Of a stretch of 64,000 bases of DNA, positions 17,260-27,309 are shown in pieces. The notes beneath the pieces were generated by a model, which saw nothing but the letters and a program-made list of their open reading frames with translations, ran no database searches and had not been told where the DNA came from. The DNA is taken from assembly GCA_015146655.1 (NCBI GenBank), contig VKHL01000014.1, forward strand, positions 1 through 64,000, read 5' to 3'. How positions within the stretch are numbered: the stretch's first letter is position 1; the number at the start of each line of letters is the position of its first letter. This stretch comes from Ochromonas danica. Taxonomy: Eukaryota > Sar > Chrysophyceae > Chromulinales > Chromulinaceae. The position numbers and the translations under genes are program-made.

Positions 17260-19547
17260 ATGATGTACTTACTGGCAGTGTCTTTACTGTTATCGACAAG
17301 TCGTGCCTTTGTGAGTAAAGGCATGCCAAGATTGGTTCGCACTTCGGCACTCAGTATGACAACTGCTGCTGCTGCCACAGTGACTCCTACGGAGACTGTC
17401 CTCGCTGCTGTAAGTCTTCCTTGATTACGGCATTTGCTTTCCTTCTTGACAACATCTTCTTCACTGTTGCATTACAGGCTGCAAGAGATTCCAGAGGTTT
17501 GGCATTGGATGCGATCTCTGCGGTGAGTTTCTAGAACAACTGCATGTACTAACTTGACAAAAAAAATGATCAACCTCTTCTCTATTTTGATGATGAATAG
17601 TGCCATTCCGGCCACCTTGGTCTTCCTTTGGGATGTGCTGAGATCGGTGCCGAGCTTTGGGGAAAGCATCTTCATTATAACCCTGAAGATCCCAAGTGGC
17701 TTAACCGAGATCGCTTTATCCTGTCTGCTGGACATGGTTCGATGTTTTTGTATTCCTGGTTGCACCTGTCTGGGTATGACCTTCCATTGGAAGAAGTGAA
17801 GAACTTCCGCAGACATCATTCGAAGACTCCAGGCCATCCTGAGTTCCCTTCTTCTCAGCACAACACTCCAGGTATTGAGGCCACCACTGGACCCTTGGGT
17901 GCTGGTATTGGAAATGCTGTTGGTATGGCTGCTGCTGCTAAGTTAGCTGCTGCAAGATATAATGGCCCTGAGCATAAGATTCTGGACCACCATGTTATTG
18001 CTCTTTGCGGTGATGGTTGTTTGCAAGAAGGTGTGGCTTTTGAAGCTGCTAGCTTTGCTGGTCATGAGGGTTTGGACAACCTCATTGTTATCTATGACAG
18101 CAATGATGTCACTTTGGATAAGATGGCTGCCTTCACTCAGTCTGAAGACCATGCTGCCCGCTTTGCTGCCATTGGATGGAACACTCTTACTATTGATGGC
18201 CATGATTTCACTGCCATTGACGCTGCCTTAACTAAGGCTAAGACCGTTAAGAATGGCAAGCCCACCATCATCATTGCCAAGACTGTTATCGGAAAGGGTA
18301 TCACCGAAGTTGAGGGTACCAATGCTGCTCATGGTGAAGCTGGCGTTCCTTACCAGAAAAATGCTCGTGCCAATCTTGGTCTTCCTGCCGATCAGCTTTT
18401 CTATGTTTCTGACGAGACTAAGAAGTTCTTCGCTGCCAAGAAGGAGGATCTCAAGAAGCAATATGCTGCCTGGCAAGCGAAATACAAGTCTTGGAAGGAA
18501 ACTTATCCCCATCTTGCCAAGGAGTTGGAGGATGCTCAAGCCAAGCACTACCCTAAGGCTGCTGAAGTGTTAGCTGCCATTCCTCCCTATGATGCTAAGA
18601 AGAATGTGGCTACTCGCCAATCTGCGTCAGACATATTGCAACATGTCGCCAAATTGATTCCTCAGATTGTTTCTGGTTCTGCTGATCTTCATGGCTCCAA
18701 TAAAAACTATATTAATGGTGTTGGAAACTTTGGCAATCCTCACATTCCAACCAAGTCCTATGCTGGACGTAACTTCTACTTCGGTATTCGTGAACATGCC
18801 ATGGGCACTATGTTGAATGGCATGGCTTACTATGGACTGAACTTGCCTTCTGGCTCCACCTTCCTTGTATTCGCTGACTACATGCGTGCTGCTATTCGTG
18901 TTGCTGCACTCTCTGAACTTCCTGTTACTTACATTTTGACTCACGACAGTGTTGGTGTGGGAGAGGATGGTCCCACTCATCAGCCTGTGGAGGCCACCTC
19001 TGGATTGCGTATCATTCCCAACCTTGATGTCATCCGCCCTGCTGACCCTGAAGAAGTAGCGGGTGCATTCGCTGCTTCCGTGGATCGTCTCAATGGTCCT
19101 ACTGCTCTTATTCTCAGTCGTCAGAATGTGCGCACTTTGAATGACATTCCTGTGGAGACTAGACGTGAAGGTGTGCTCAAGGGTGGATATGTCGCTCATC
19201 GTGAGACTGCTCCCCTGACGCATATTCTCTTAGCCTCTGGATCTGAGCTTCAATGGGCTTTGGATGCTGCTAAGCAGCTTGGTCCTGGTGTGCGTGTCGT
19301 CTCTGTGCCTTGCTTCGAGCGCTTTGATCGTCAGTCAGCTGAGTACCGTGAATCTGTCCTCCCTGCTTCTTGCACCAAGCGTGTTGCCATTGAGGCTGGT
19401 GTGACTGGTTTGTGGTATAAGTATGTCGGCTTGAATGGTAAGGTGATTGGAACTGACGCTTTCGGCTTCTCTGCTCCTGGAGAGACTGTGATGAAGTCTT
19501 TTGGTATTACCACGGAGCATCTGGTCGAGGTGGCCAAGTCCCTCTAA
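17260..19547 (+). CDS. TKT: Transketolase, probably plastid-targeted
   Basis: Transketolase moves two-carbon units between sugars in the Calvin and pentose-phosphate pathways using thiamine diphosphate. Three exons are seen: 17,260-17,409, 17,478-17,522 and 17,601-19,547; the product is about 713 residues. Motifs include [38 protein letters not shown] (cofactor/metal site), [12 protein letters not shown] with the catalytic Glu, and [15 protein letters not shown]. The first 50 residues are not part of the enzyme: a hydrophobic signal peptide ([11 protein letters not shown]), then STSRAF-VSK with Phe at the expected cleavage point, then a Ser/Ala/Thr-rich basic stretch. This is the bipartite presequence of secondary red plastids, so a Calvin-cycle role is inferred. 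Confidence 0.95.
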
Positions 19548-19659
19548 ACTATATCTTTAGCTTACTACGTCTGAAATAAGCTCTTCAAGACCAAAGGCTA
19601 CCAGATCCTTTAAGATAATAAACTACCCGACAGTCTGCAGTTGAATGAGAACCTGATGG

Positions 19660-20652
19660 TTATGATGAACTAGTTCCAGTAGCAGCTGGGAGAGAGAGAA
19701 CATACAAGTGAACATCTCCGCGCTTCTCGTCCAATCCATCCGACATACGAAATGGATAGGTTGGACGCTGAACAGACCCAATCTTCTCCACAAGAAATCC
19801 AAATTCCTCCCCAGCTGCGAGAGTGAAGAAGACCAAATCGAGCGGAGCTTTGGCTGGGTCATGATGGGAGAAGGAGACATAGCATCGACCACTTCCTCTC
19901 CGTAAGCTCTTGGATACAGTCCATAACAATTTACGATGCTCAGAACGGTTAAAGATGAGATCAGCGAGGAAGATTTTGTCAAACTTGTCTTCTTCATGGA
20001 TGACAACATCTTCTCCCGGTGGCAATCTTGCCGCAGTCTTGCTCGAGACGTAATGTTGATAATCAGAAAGATCAAGAACTGTATCACTTCTCTCATAACA
20101 TTGATGAGGATAGACAAGAGGTTGAACAGGATAACCCCATGTATATGCAACACCAGTTACATCACAGGACAAGGTGGGCACAACGCTTTGTTTGATGTAT
20201 GCGATGTTATGATCGATGGGGTAGAGCAGGTTCAGGTCAAGATCATTACCATAGTCAGAAATAACCACCATCCTAGCACCACACATAGCAGCAATAAGTC
20301 CAGGAAGACCTGCTCCAGCACCCAATTCAAGGCATCGATCTTGTCGATCAATGACAATGGGAGGTAATCCAACAGTCAAACTACTGCTGTTGAACACAAT
20401 GGTCTCACCTCCACTACCAACCATGATATCACATAATACACGTGCTGCATTATAAATGAACTCTGCCCACAGACTATGATGTTGATCTAACAGGGCAAGG
20501 TTCAAGGTGGAAGTGGTTGTGGTGGGAGACTGAGAGGCAAGGAAATGCTTCTCTAGACTATAACTATCATACTTCAAACGAATTGAGTTATTCTCCTCGT
20601 CTTCTTCAGGCTCTCCAAAGAGATTTGGCATGTCATCATCTAGATCAGTCAT
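19660..20652 (-). CDS. EFM7: EFM7-type protein lysine / N-terminal methyltransferase
   Basis: This single-exon, 330-residue protein belongs to the METTL21/EFM7 family of seven-beta-strand methyltransferases. It shows HSLWAEFIYNAARVL, CLELGAGAGLPGLIAA (SAM-binding motif I), ARMVVISDYG (motif II), GYPVQPL region, and FDKIFLADLIFNRSEH, which is characteristic of EFM7 (Nnt1), followed by CYVSFSHHDPAK. In yeast this enzyme methylates the N-terminus and a Lys of translation elongation factor 1A. The N-terminus is acidic (MTDLDDDMPNLFGEPEEDEE), also usual for this group (NLFxEPE). It ends about 110 bp after the transketolase, tail to tail. No intron or targeting signal is seen. Confidence 0.88.
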   Translation of the reverse strand: MTDLDDDMPNLFGEPEEDEENNSIRLKYDSYSLEKHFLASQSPTTTTSTLNLALLDQHHSLWAEFIYNAARVLCDIMVGSGGETIVFNSSSLTVGLPPIVIDRQDRCLELGAGAGLPGLIAAMCGARMVVISDYGNDLDLNLLYPIDHNIAYIKQSVVPTLSCDVTGVAYTWGYPVQPLVYPHQCYERSDTVLDLSDYQHYVSSKTAARLPPGEDVVIHEEDKFDKIFLADLIFNRSEHRKLLWTVSKSLRRGSGRCYVSFSHHDPAKAPLDLVFFTLAAGEEFGFLVEKIGSVQRPTYPFRMSDGLDEKRGDVHLYVLSLPAATGTSSS

Positions 20653-20722
20653 CCTTCTTTTCGACTGATCTCAATCTACCCTGTTGTCAATCAAAAACCA
20701 TCAATCCACCAGTTCCAGTAGA

Positions 20723-21260
20723 CTATTCCATGGAATTGCATGGAAAGCTCTCAGAATCCGAGCACACACAAACCACACAACTTTGAATCCCAGCAGGAAT
20801 CCGCCGCAAGATCGCATCCCCATTTTCGTCGCTATTTACTTCTTGATCCTTGCATTGGATAGGAAGCACTCGCTTCCATTTGTCAGTACATCTGTCCACG
20901 AGTATATCAAAGCCACTATTTTGCCTATTCGATGGAACGGCGACTCTCGTTGGCTGCGAACTTTTACTGAGGTACCTAATCATCCCAAACAGGCGTAGAT
21001 CAAGCAGCCGCAGACTTCGTTGCAAATGAATGGACTATCTCGTTATTGGTCATTACAGCTTGCCAAACGCGCTCCACGGTTGTATCGGAGTGTCCAATAT
21101 CCAGCTCTGAGTCAGAAGACATCTGCGACCTATTTGAGTGATACGTGAGGCTGCCTTGTGCAATCTTGTCGGAGCAAGCTTTGCGTTGGCACTGGAGTTG
21201 GCGCAAGACCATCTTTTCCAAGAAAAATAGAAAAAGTGCAGATTGGTTATAGTCCAGCAA
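20723..21260 (-). pseudogene. Degenerate coding remnant, possibly Crinkler/nuclease-like
   Basis: Two overlapping minus-strand frames look protein-like but do not form one gene that I can splice. One carries SDTTVERVWQAVMTNNEIVH; the other carries VAVPSNRQNSGFDILVDR followed by KRVLPIQCKDQEVN. The pattern Phe-Asp-hydrophobic-x-Val then Leu-Pro-Ile-Gln-Cys-Lys resembles the PD-(D/E)xK-like region in Crinkler-type proteins of oomycetes and other protists. The assignment is weak. The region otherwise (20,653-21,547) holds no gene that I can support, and probably includes the EFM7 promoter. Confidence 0.25.
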
Positions 21261-21547
21261 CTAAGAATCTGATCATCACTTTGTATATACATGCTTACCT
21301 TAATTATCATAAAACAAGTTCATCTTTGCTTATCGCTATATAACTATGAATGAGCTACCTTATAGACGATTAAAGATTGACACTCAAACATTCATTCATT
21401 GTTCAGCACCTATAAAAGAACATACTGTACAGTCAGGGTTGTCCTGTGGAGAAGTCCAACTCGCCACATGGCCAACGGCAGACATTCCTGGGATCAATGA
21501 AGTACCCTATCCATCTCCATCTTTGTTGTTACCTGGAATAACAGTCT

Positions 21548-22693
21548 TCACAGAAGGAGCTTGGCATGGCCATAGCGTTGAAGCTGAGAATCAGTAGCCT
21601 CCAATCCACCGCAGTGATAATAGATAATGCGATGCTGAGGGAAGAGTCCAGCCAGCGCTTCTGAAGACACGAGCGGACCGTCCTCACTTTCTCCCCGCCA
21701 CCCATTCAAAGTGAGTAAAACCTCTAAAACTCGAGGAGCATAGATGAGATCAAATTCGATTCCAGTGCTGTCTTTCAAAGCCTTCCAGATGGTGAGATGC
21801 TCAAGACAAGGAGCAGCAAAAGATCTTTTAGGGCCAAGGGAAGAGTCAGCAACTTGAAGCATCATCAACGGCTCTTTCTTCTTCTGTTCAAATTCAGACT
21901 TCAATGTCTCGATCTCAGATAGAAGATAAAGACTATCTCCCACGCAAGGTACCGCAAATACCTCTGCAATACCAGCCAAGGCTTGTGCGAGGAAGAAAGC
22001 AGAAGAGCCTGTCCCACTGGCCATGACGACTCGCCACGGAGGACCTTCTCCCTGAGAGGCAATGAAAGAAGAGATTTCGTCACCCAAACATGCCATTCCT
22101 TTCTTTGCAACAGCACATGCTGCTCCCATTGGAACATAGAAAGCATCTTTGGGTATGGAAGAAGAAGAAGAAGAAGAAGAAGAAGAAGAAGAAGAAGAAG
22201 AAGAAGAAGAAGAAGGAAGAGGCAATAGTGTCAAGAGGTCGTCAATACTACGAGCTCGAGTGACTTGCTCATAGGAGGAAGCATCCGTTTCTATCACTTT
22301 CATTCCTGCCTCTATGGCCTCCTTGAAGTTTCCACGAGGATGATTCTTCAAGGTCTTGGCAATGGGACGTGTGAGGTAGAGGAAGTCTGCCTTCTTGTGC
22401 TGGCAGAGCAGAGCGAGTGCTCGCATAGCATTGCTTTGGCTACCACCCCAACTAACTACCGTGTGTGGAAAGTTATCTTTATAGAAGAGTGACCATAGTT
22501 TGCGCACTTTGTTGCCATGGACGGTTGATAGAGTAGGGAAGGAGAATTGATCGTCACGTTTGATGAAACACGATCTTCCAAAGAGAGAAACTCTGTCTAT
22601 AGTAGAGACCTTTCTGAGACAAGATGATCTCTCTAAACCTTTTGTTAATATCATAGATAGTAAGGTGGTATAAATGCAAAACATGACAATCAT
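21548..22693 (-). CDS. PLP-dependent D-cysteine desulfhydrase / ACC deaminase-like protein
   Basis: This single-exon, 381-residue protein belongs to the fold-type II PLP enzymes that deaminate D-cysteine or 1-aminocyclopropane-1-carboxylate. The PLP Lys lies in VHGNKVRKLWSL, followed by the substrate loop SWGGSQSNAMRALA, then a Gly-rich phosphate-binding segment VMASGTGSSAFFLA. IKRDDQFSFP near residue 45 is also conserved. The first 18 or so residues are hydrophobic (MFCIYTTLLSMIL) and may be a targeting signal, or the start may be internal. A run of about 19 Ser codons (TCT repeat, near 22,157-22,215) lies in a surface loop between conserved blocks. Substrate cannot be told from sequence. 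Confidence 0.85.
   Translation of the reverse strand: MIVMFCIYTTLLSMILTKGLERSSCLRKVSTIDRVSLFGRSCFIKRDDQFSFPTLSTVHGNKVRKLWSLFYKDNFPHTVVSWGGSQSNAMRALALLCQHKKADFLYLTRPIAKTLKNHPRGNFKEAIEAGMKVIETDASSYEQVTRARSIDDLLTLLPLPSSSSSSSSSSSSSSSSSSSIPKDAFYVPMGAACAVAKKGMACLGDEISSFIASQGEGPPWRVVMASGTGSSAFFLAQALAGIAEVFAVPCVGDSLYLLSEIETLKSEFEQKKKEPLMMLQVADSSLGPKRSFAAPCLEHLTIWKALKDSTGIEFDLIYAPRVLEVLLTLNGWRGESEDGPLVSSEALAGLFPQHRIIYYHCGGLEATDSQLQRYGHAKLLL
22157..22215. repeat. AGA/TCT microsatellite inside a coding region
   Basis: About twenty AGA triplets on the plus strand encode a poly-Ser run on the minus strand in the PLP enzyme gene. Length variation here would change only the size of a Ser-rich loop and would stay in frame. 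Confidence 0.9.
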
Positions 22694-22844
22694 ACTCCTC
22701 TTTGAGTGAATTGAAACACAATATTATGTCTTTGCGCAGGGTGAGCCACACGCAAGTAATAATAGTTAACAACGGGGCGAAACGAACAACAACAACAACA
22801 ACAACAACAAAGAGAGGAAAGAGTAAATACTATAGGATGAGGCT

Positions 22845-24370
22845 ATGCTGAAGGTGGAGGATTTAACTCATCAACGCTCTTCTGAGCAAATTAAAAAGAT
22901 AATATTAACACTAGAAAGTCGTCTTTCTTCTCTCTCATCAGAAGATAGTACCTCTGACGACTATGCAGAAGTCTTTCCAGCAGGTGCTCAAAGTCTATAT
23001 TATCACCTCTTAGGTGAAGCCTATCTCTCTCATTACCAGAAGATTGGTAGTAAGAAAACTGATATTTCCTTTACTGAGAAATGTCTTACGATCATGCAAA
23101 GAGGTGCGAAAGAGGCAGTGCAGGCATTGGATCCAGGCGATAACCTACGCCTTCTTTGCATTGCCACGTACTGCAAAGTACTCTCACAGATTGCTAACCT
23201 CTCACCTATTGCCAAGCGAATAGCCGAGAGGTCATTTCAAGAGGCAACAGCATCTGATAATATTCTGGAAGATCGTGCCTTGACTATTCTACAGTTCATG
23301 CGGGATCATATCATGTCTCTACCAACTCCATCCATAACTCTCACTGATGATGATCTAGCAGAGAAATATAACATCTTCTCATACCCACTTTCTTTTGAAG
23401 GCCTACAAGGTGAGACCGTTGAAACTCGTAAAGAAGAGGTACTAGTTGATGATGTCTCTCCCAATCGTCAACAAGCTGTCAGTGTCAAAATGACTACAGC
23501 GAGGAAAGTGAGACGAACACTTTACAGCACTCGTCCTGTTATCTTAGACACATTACCTTCTTCCATATCTATGATAAGAGCTCTGGAACAGATCTTTCGA
23601 GCTTATATTCGTGGTAATGCCTTACCTGGACAGCTTGCAGGAGGAAATGCCGTCGATTTAGCTGGACAGACTTTATCTTTTCGTAGCTTTGTTCTGGATG
23701 GACCTTATCTTAGCTGGAGAGGCTTTCTTAGCTTTCTTCTTGATTTTGTCATTGCTAAAGCACCACCACGAACAACTAAGTCTGGGAGGATTTTCATGAA
23801 AAGCTTGAGCACAGCCCTGCAAGATGCCTTTGCTGCAGTTAGTCACGACTCACAAGAACCTTTAATATCCATGACCGAAGCTGCTGTTATCTTCCAAGAA
23901 GCATCAACTTCTTTGTCTCCTTGCTTGGTGATGAACAAGCATATGCATATTTACACGGAAATGGCTAAGACAGGTGCACCAGATGGCTGGGCATCTATTA
24001 TGGCCTGGGCAGAAGATACCTCAGAGCGAGAATGGCAACTAGCCCACGGAATCAACTTTGTCCAGTTTATCGACTGTCTGGGGGTAGGATTCTATTGTGA
24101 CATTATTGTTGTTGTCTAGTTGCTAACTGCTGACATGTCCACGTCTTGTTGTCACAGAAAATTGGTTTAATTGGATACTCTTCACCTTACTTTCAAGAAA
24201 TGCTACCTACTCCTCCAGAAAAGGTCGAGCATTTCCTCTCGGCCTATTTAGGATTGTCTGATAAACGACGATGGCAACAAAAGGTGGAGAAGAAGGTCCA
24301 GGCTATGAAAGCAGTTATCGCCCAACTTACTGCCCCAAGCCAACCTTCTGATAAGGAGAAGAAGAAATAA
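22845..24370 (+). CDS. Divergent 14-3-3-like protein
   Basis: Two exons are seen: 22,845-24,083 and 24,158-24,370, with a 74-bp intron ending TCACAG; the product is about 483 residues. Residues about 45-165 look like the helical core of 14-3-3 proteins: AEVFPAGAQSLYYHLLGEAYLSHYQ, a helix ending RGAKEAVQALDPGD, then NLRLLCIATYCKVLSQI and AKRIAERSFQEATAS, which parallel 14-3-3 helices 6 to 8. The remaining 300 residues, including RALEQIFRAYIRGNALPG and a Lys-rich tail, do not match a family that I recognise. True 14-3-3 proteins are about 250 residues and bind phosphoserine; whether this one still does is unknown. It is divergent from the PLP enzyme. Confidence 0.6.
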
Positions 24371-24442
24371 CAGAAATTGTATTAGTATGTAAATAGCCTT
24401 AGTCTAGTTCATATCGGAACTAGCTCTGTTTAGTGACTTCTT

Positions 24443-25958
24443 TTAGCTATTAATATCAGGTGGAGGCTGCACCACAACTGCCTCAAGTACCATGCCACGA
24501 TCTCTACTCCATGGGCAGCTCTGAGGACAGACCCAAACAGTAACCACTCCAAAGTCTAATCCATCACCCAGCATTGCATGCAGTCCTTGAGAAGACGGGG
24601 TTTCGCTTTTAGATTCTGATGAAGAGGAGGAAGGAGGAGTTAAATAAGATAACAAGGCAGGCATGAGCTGGCACTCGAAGACTCGTGCACTTCCACAGCC
24701 TTCACAAGGTGGAATAGATTGTGGGAGCTCGCAATTTAAAGGAGAAGGACTGCTGATCCAAAGAGGTCGCCCTTCATAAGCATAGCGCAGCACCTGCTTG
24801 GGCTCTGCACTCACCCTCTCTTGGAAATACCTTTCCACTTCATTCCCTGCAATTTCTCGATCTTCATCATCATCATCATCATCATCTTCTTCTTCTTCGC
24901 CATCTTCCTCTATCCTCTTGATCCCTTCTTCTACCTCCTCATCTTCTCTTAGTGATGTCTCATGATCACCATTGCCATTATTGGAGGATAACACTAAATC
25001 ATCTGACTTCTTTATACCTGCTGCTTGAAGAGCTTGCATGTTCTCTTCGTCATCCTCTTCTTCTAGATATGATCTAACTAATCGTGCAATATGTTCATTG
25101 CTAACAGAGGGGTGGGCCAACTCATTCCATTCCTCAGGTACCTCTTCAATCATTACTTGTGGAATAACAGATGCCATCTTTCGAGTAAGAACAGATGTCT
25201 TCCTATCCTTGACTGCTTTGTTCTTGCTTGGCGTGGAGTTGTTCTTCTTGGTCTCCACCTGCTGATGCCGTGCTGTTGCTGCAGCAGCAAGATTGTTATT
25301 TCGAGCATTTAATAGCAGCATCAGTTCATCCTCTTCTGACTGTTGAGCATTACTAGTAGATTCCTCAGAAAGAAAGGACCAGACAGAGGAAGAGGAGGAG
25401 GAGGAAGAAGAAGATGGATTGTTGTTGTTATTGGTTGTTGTTGTTGTGGTAGTGGTAGTGGGAGGGGTTGTTGTTGTTGTTGTCGTCGTGATGTTTTCAT
25501 ATTTTGAGTATTCCTGACTACCAACAGCAGCAGTAGCAGTGGCAGTCTGGTTACGAATCACTTTCCATCCTTCTTGTTTCAAAGAACAACTTCTTTTATT
25601 ACAACAGAAGATATATAAGGAACGATCAATCTCTTCTGTGGGTGCATATACTTGTGCTACTTGGACAATCTTCTGAGAATCTCCACAAACTTGACAAATC
25701 AGATCCTCTAGAGAACTTGGTGTTCCTTCAATAGAATGCCAGATCTAACATAAGAGATTGGAAAGTCAGTTAAATGAGAGTGAGTTTGACTCTCAGTCAT
25801 CATCATCATCATCATGGGTCAGTCAATTTTTCACTTACAGGTTGTCCACCAAGAAAGGATTGTTTAGCATTTTGTAATTCTACACTGTTCTTTGATGTTT
25901 TCTTCTTATGAATAGGAAGTCCTAGATGGCAGACACGATCATCATTTCTGGAATACAT
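24443..25958 (-). CDS. PDCD2: PDCD2 / TSR4 family ribosome-assembly protein
   Basis: Two exons are seen: 25,839-25,958 and 24,443-25,744 (94-bp intron), giving about 473 residues. The N-terminus has HLGLPIHKKKTSKN and FLGGQP-IWH across the splice, then a MYND-like Cys cluster (ICQVCGD, AQVYAPTEEIDRSLYIF, CCNKRSCSL). The C-terminus is the PDCD2_C domain: VLRYAYEGRPLWIS, IPPCEGCGSARVFECQLMP, LDFGVVTVWVCPQSC. Members act as chaperones for ribosomal protein uS5 during 40S assembly. The central 220 residues are low complexity, with Thr, Asn, Ser, Glu and Asp runs from trinucleotide repeats. The gene starts 268 bp from the divergent R3H gene. Confidence 0.9.
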
Positions 25959-26226
25959 CCTATTAGGCTAGCATAGATGAACTTATTTCAACCACTCATC
26001 ACAGAGAATGAGAAGAAATCCATTTGATGATTTTCGTAATTCATCTTAACTTAAGATAGATTAACTTAAGAAGAATTGTCTCCTTACATTCCCGCCTCTG
26101 CTCTGTGAGGATGTCAAGGAATATTCAAACTCCGTTCACCTGGTGGCATCCAACAACAGATTCGATCAGAAAAGTTCTCATTGACTTTTGCTTCACAACT
26201 TTTGAATTGTATTATCTAGTGTTACA
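25959..26226. promoter_or_regulatory. Divergent promoter region with TTAACTTAAG repeats
   Basis: The gap between the PDCD2 and R3H gene starts holds two direct copies of TTAACTTAAG at 26,046-26,055 and 26,061-26,070, each partly palindromic. The same core is found between two other divergent gene pairs of the window. A shared bidirectional promoter element is inferred. Confidence 0.45.
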
Positions 26227-27207
26227 ATGGCGGATGATCTTGGTCTTCTTGTAATCAGTCCAAGCATTGGACTGGATCGAAACTCAACTCCTGTTCGTTT
26301 ACCTGTTCGAACTTCCCATACTCCTCCAAGAAATTCTAGTAATCCTCGAAATGGAGGTTCTGCCATGCGCAAGCGATTGCTTCTATCCGCTGACAAACCA
26401 GATGCTGAAGTTGCTGACCGTGGGCAAGCAAGATCCATGTCTCGTCGAAAACAGAGACGATGGGAGAATAAAAACCTCTTCGGTGTTGAACAACTACTCT
26501 CTATCCTGGCAGATAATGAGGCTGAAGAGGATGGTTTACCAAAAGCTAACTTTGGTCCTAAGATAGAATGGAGATCTGCTTTCCAAGAACTCTTTGAACC
26601 AAACAATCGCGATGCTTTGGAAACTTTCCGCCAATGTGGCGAGCATTTCTCTTCTCACAATTACCCCAAGCAAAGACTCTTTACATCACAAGCTGAAGTG
26701 TCTTGGTTCAATGTGGAGAAGAAACTGCGAGTGGCAACGACAAGTTTTCTCAAGGAGAATCCCGTCCAACTCTTTCCTTTTCTTGGTGCACTAGAAGACA
26801 ATTTGAAGCATTTTGCTCTTACGAAGGAGATTTTACCTCATGAAAGTGATAGTCGGTTGCTCACATCGTATCTTGCCAGCCCGATGGCGGTGGATTCAAC
26901 GGGAGTGCTACACATCTTCTTGCGCGATTTTAAAGGCAATCGTCACTTACTTCATGCCGTTTGCCAGTTTTACGGTCTGCAATCTAAAAGCTACAAGAAG
27001 AAAGGTTCAAATAACAAAGTAACTGCCGTTGTTGCACCTCGGCATCCCAGTAATGTCGCTCGGCGTCAGCTTTCACTGACCAAGTATCTTCTAATGGAAC
27101 ACTTCCAGCATTCGGAAGCTGTTTCGTTAGATTTATTAGCAGACGATGACAACGTTTCATCATCAGAAGTTGAAGACCTTGGAGACATACTACAGGACGT
27201 GCTTTGA
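26227..27207 (+). CDS. R3H-associated domain protein (R3HDM4-like)
   Basis: This single-exon, 326-residue protein has the R3H-associated N-terminal motif SMSRRKQRRWENKNLF near residues 70-85, a block that in animals and plants precedes an R3H nucleic-acid-binding domain. A region near residues 175-250 (PVQLFPFLGALEDNLKHFAL, then LHIFLRDFKGNRHLLHAVC and FYGLQSKSYKK) has the predicted alpha/beta pattern of R3H and binds single-stranded nucleic acid in characterised members. The N-terminus is basic and Ser/Pro-rich and the C-terminus is acidic. Function in RNA or DNA metabolism is inferred from the family. Confidence 0.75.
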   Translation: MADDLGLLVISPSIGLDRNSTPVRLPVRTSHTPPRNSSNPRNGGSAMRKRLLLSADKPDAEVADRGQARSMSRRKQRRWENKNLFGVEQLLSILADNEAEEDGLPKANFGPKIEWRSAFQELFEPNNRDALETFRQCGEHFSSHNYPKQRLFTSQAEVSWFNVEKKLRVATTSFLKENPVQLFPFLGALEDNLKHFALTKEILPHESDSRLLTSYLASPMAVDSTGVLHIFLRDFKGNRHLLHAVCQFYGLQSKSYKKKGSNNKVTAVVAPRHPSNVARRQLSLTKYLLMEHFQHSEAVSLDLLADDDNVSSSEVEDLGDILQDVL

Positions 27208-27309
27208 GACTTAACTCAAGCTTGCTTGACTTTGATGATTAAGCTAATGCAGTAGTTACAGTGTTGAGAAGAAATGATCAGTCAGCATCAGAGAAGAAAA
27301 TCAAGTTCT

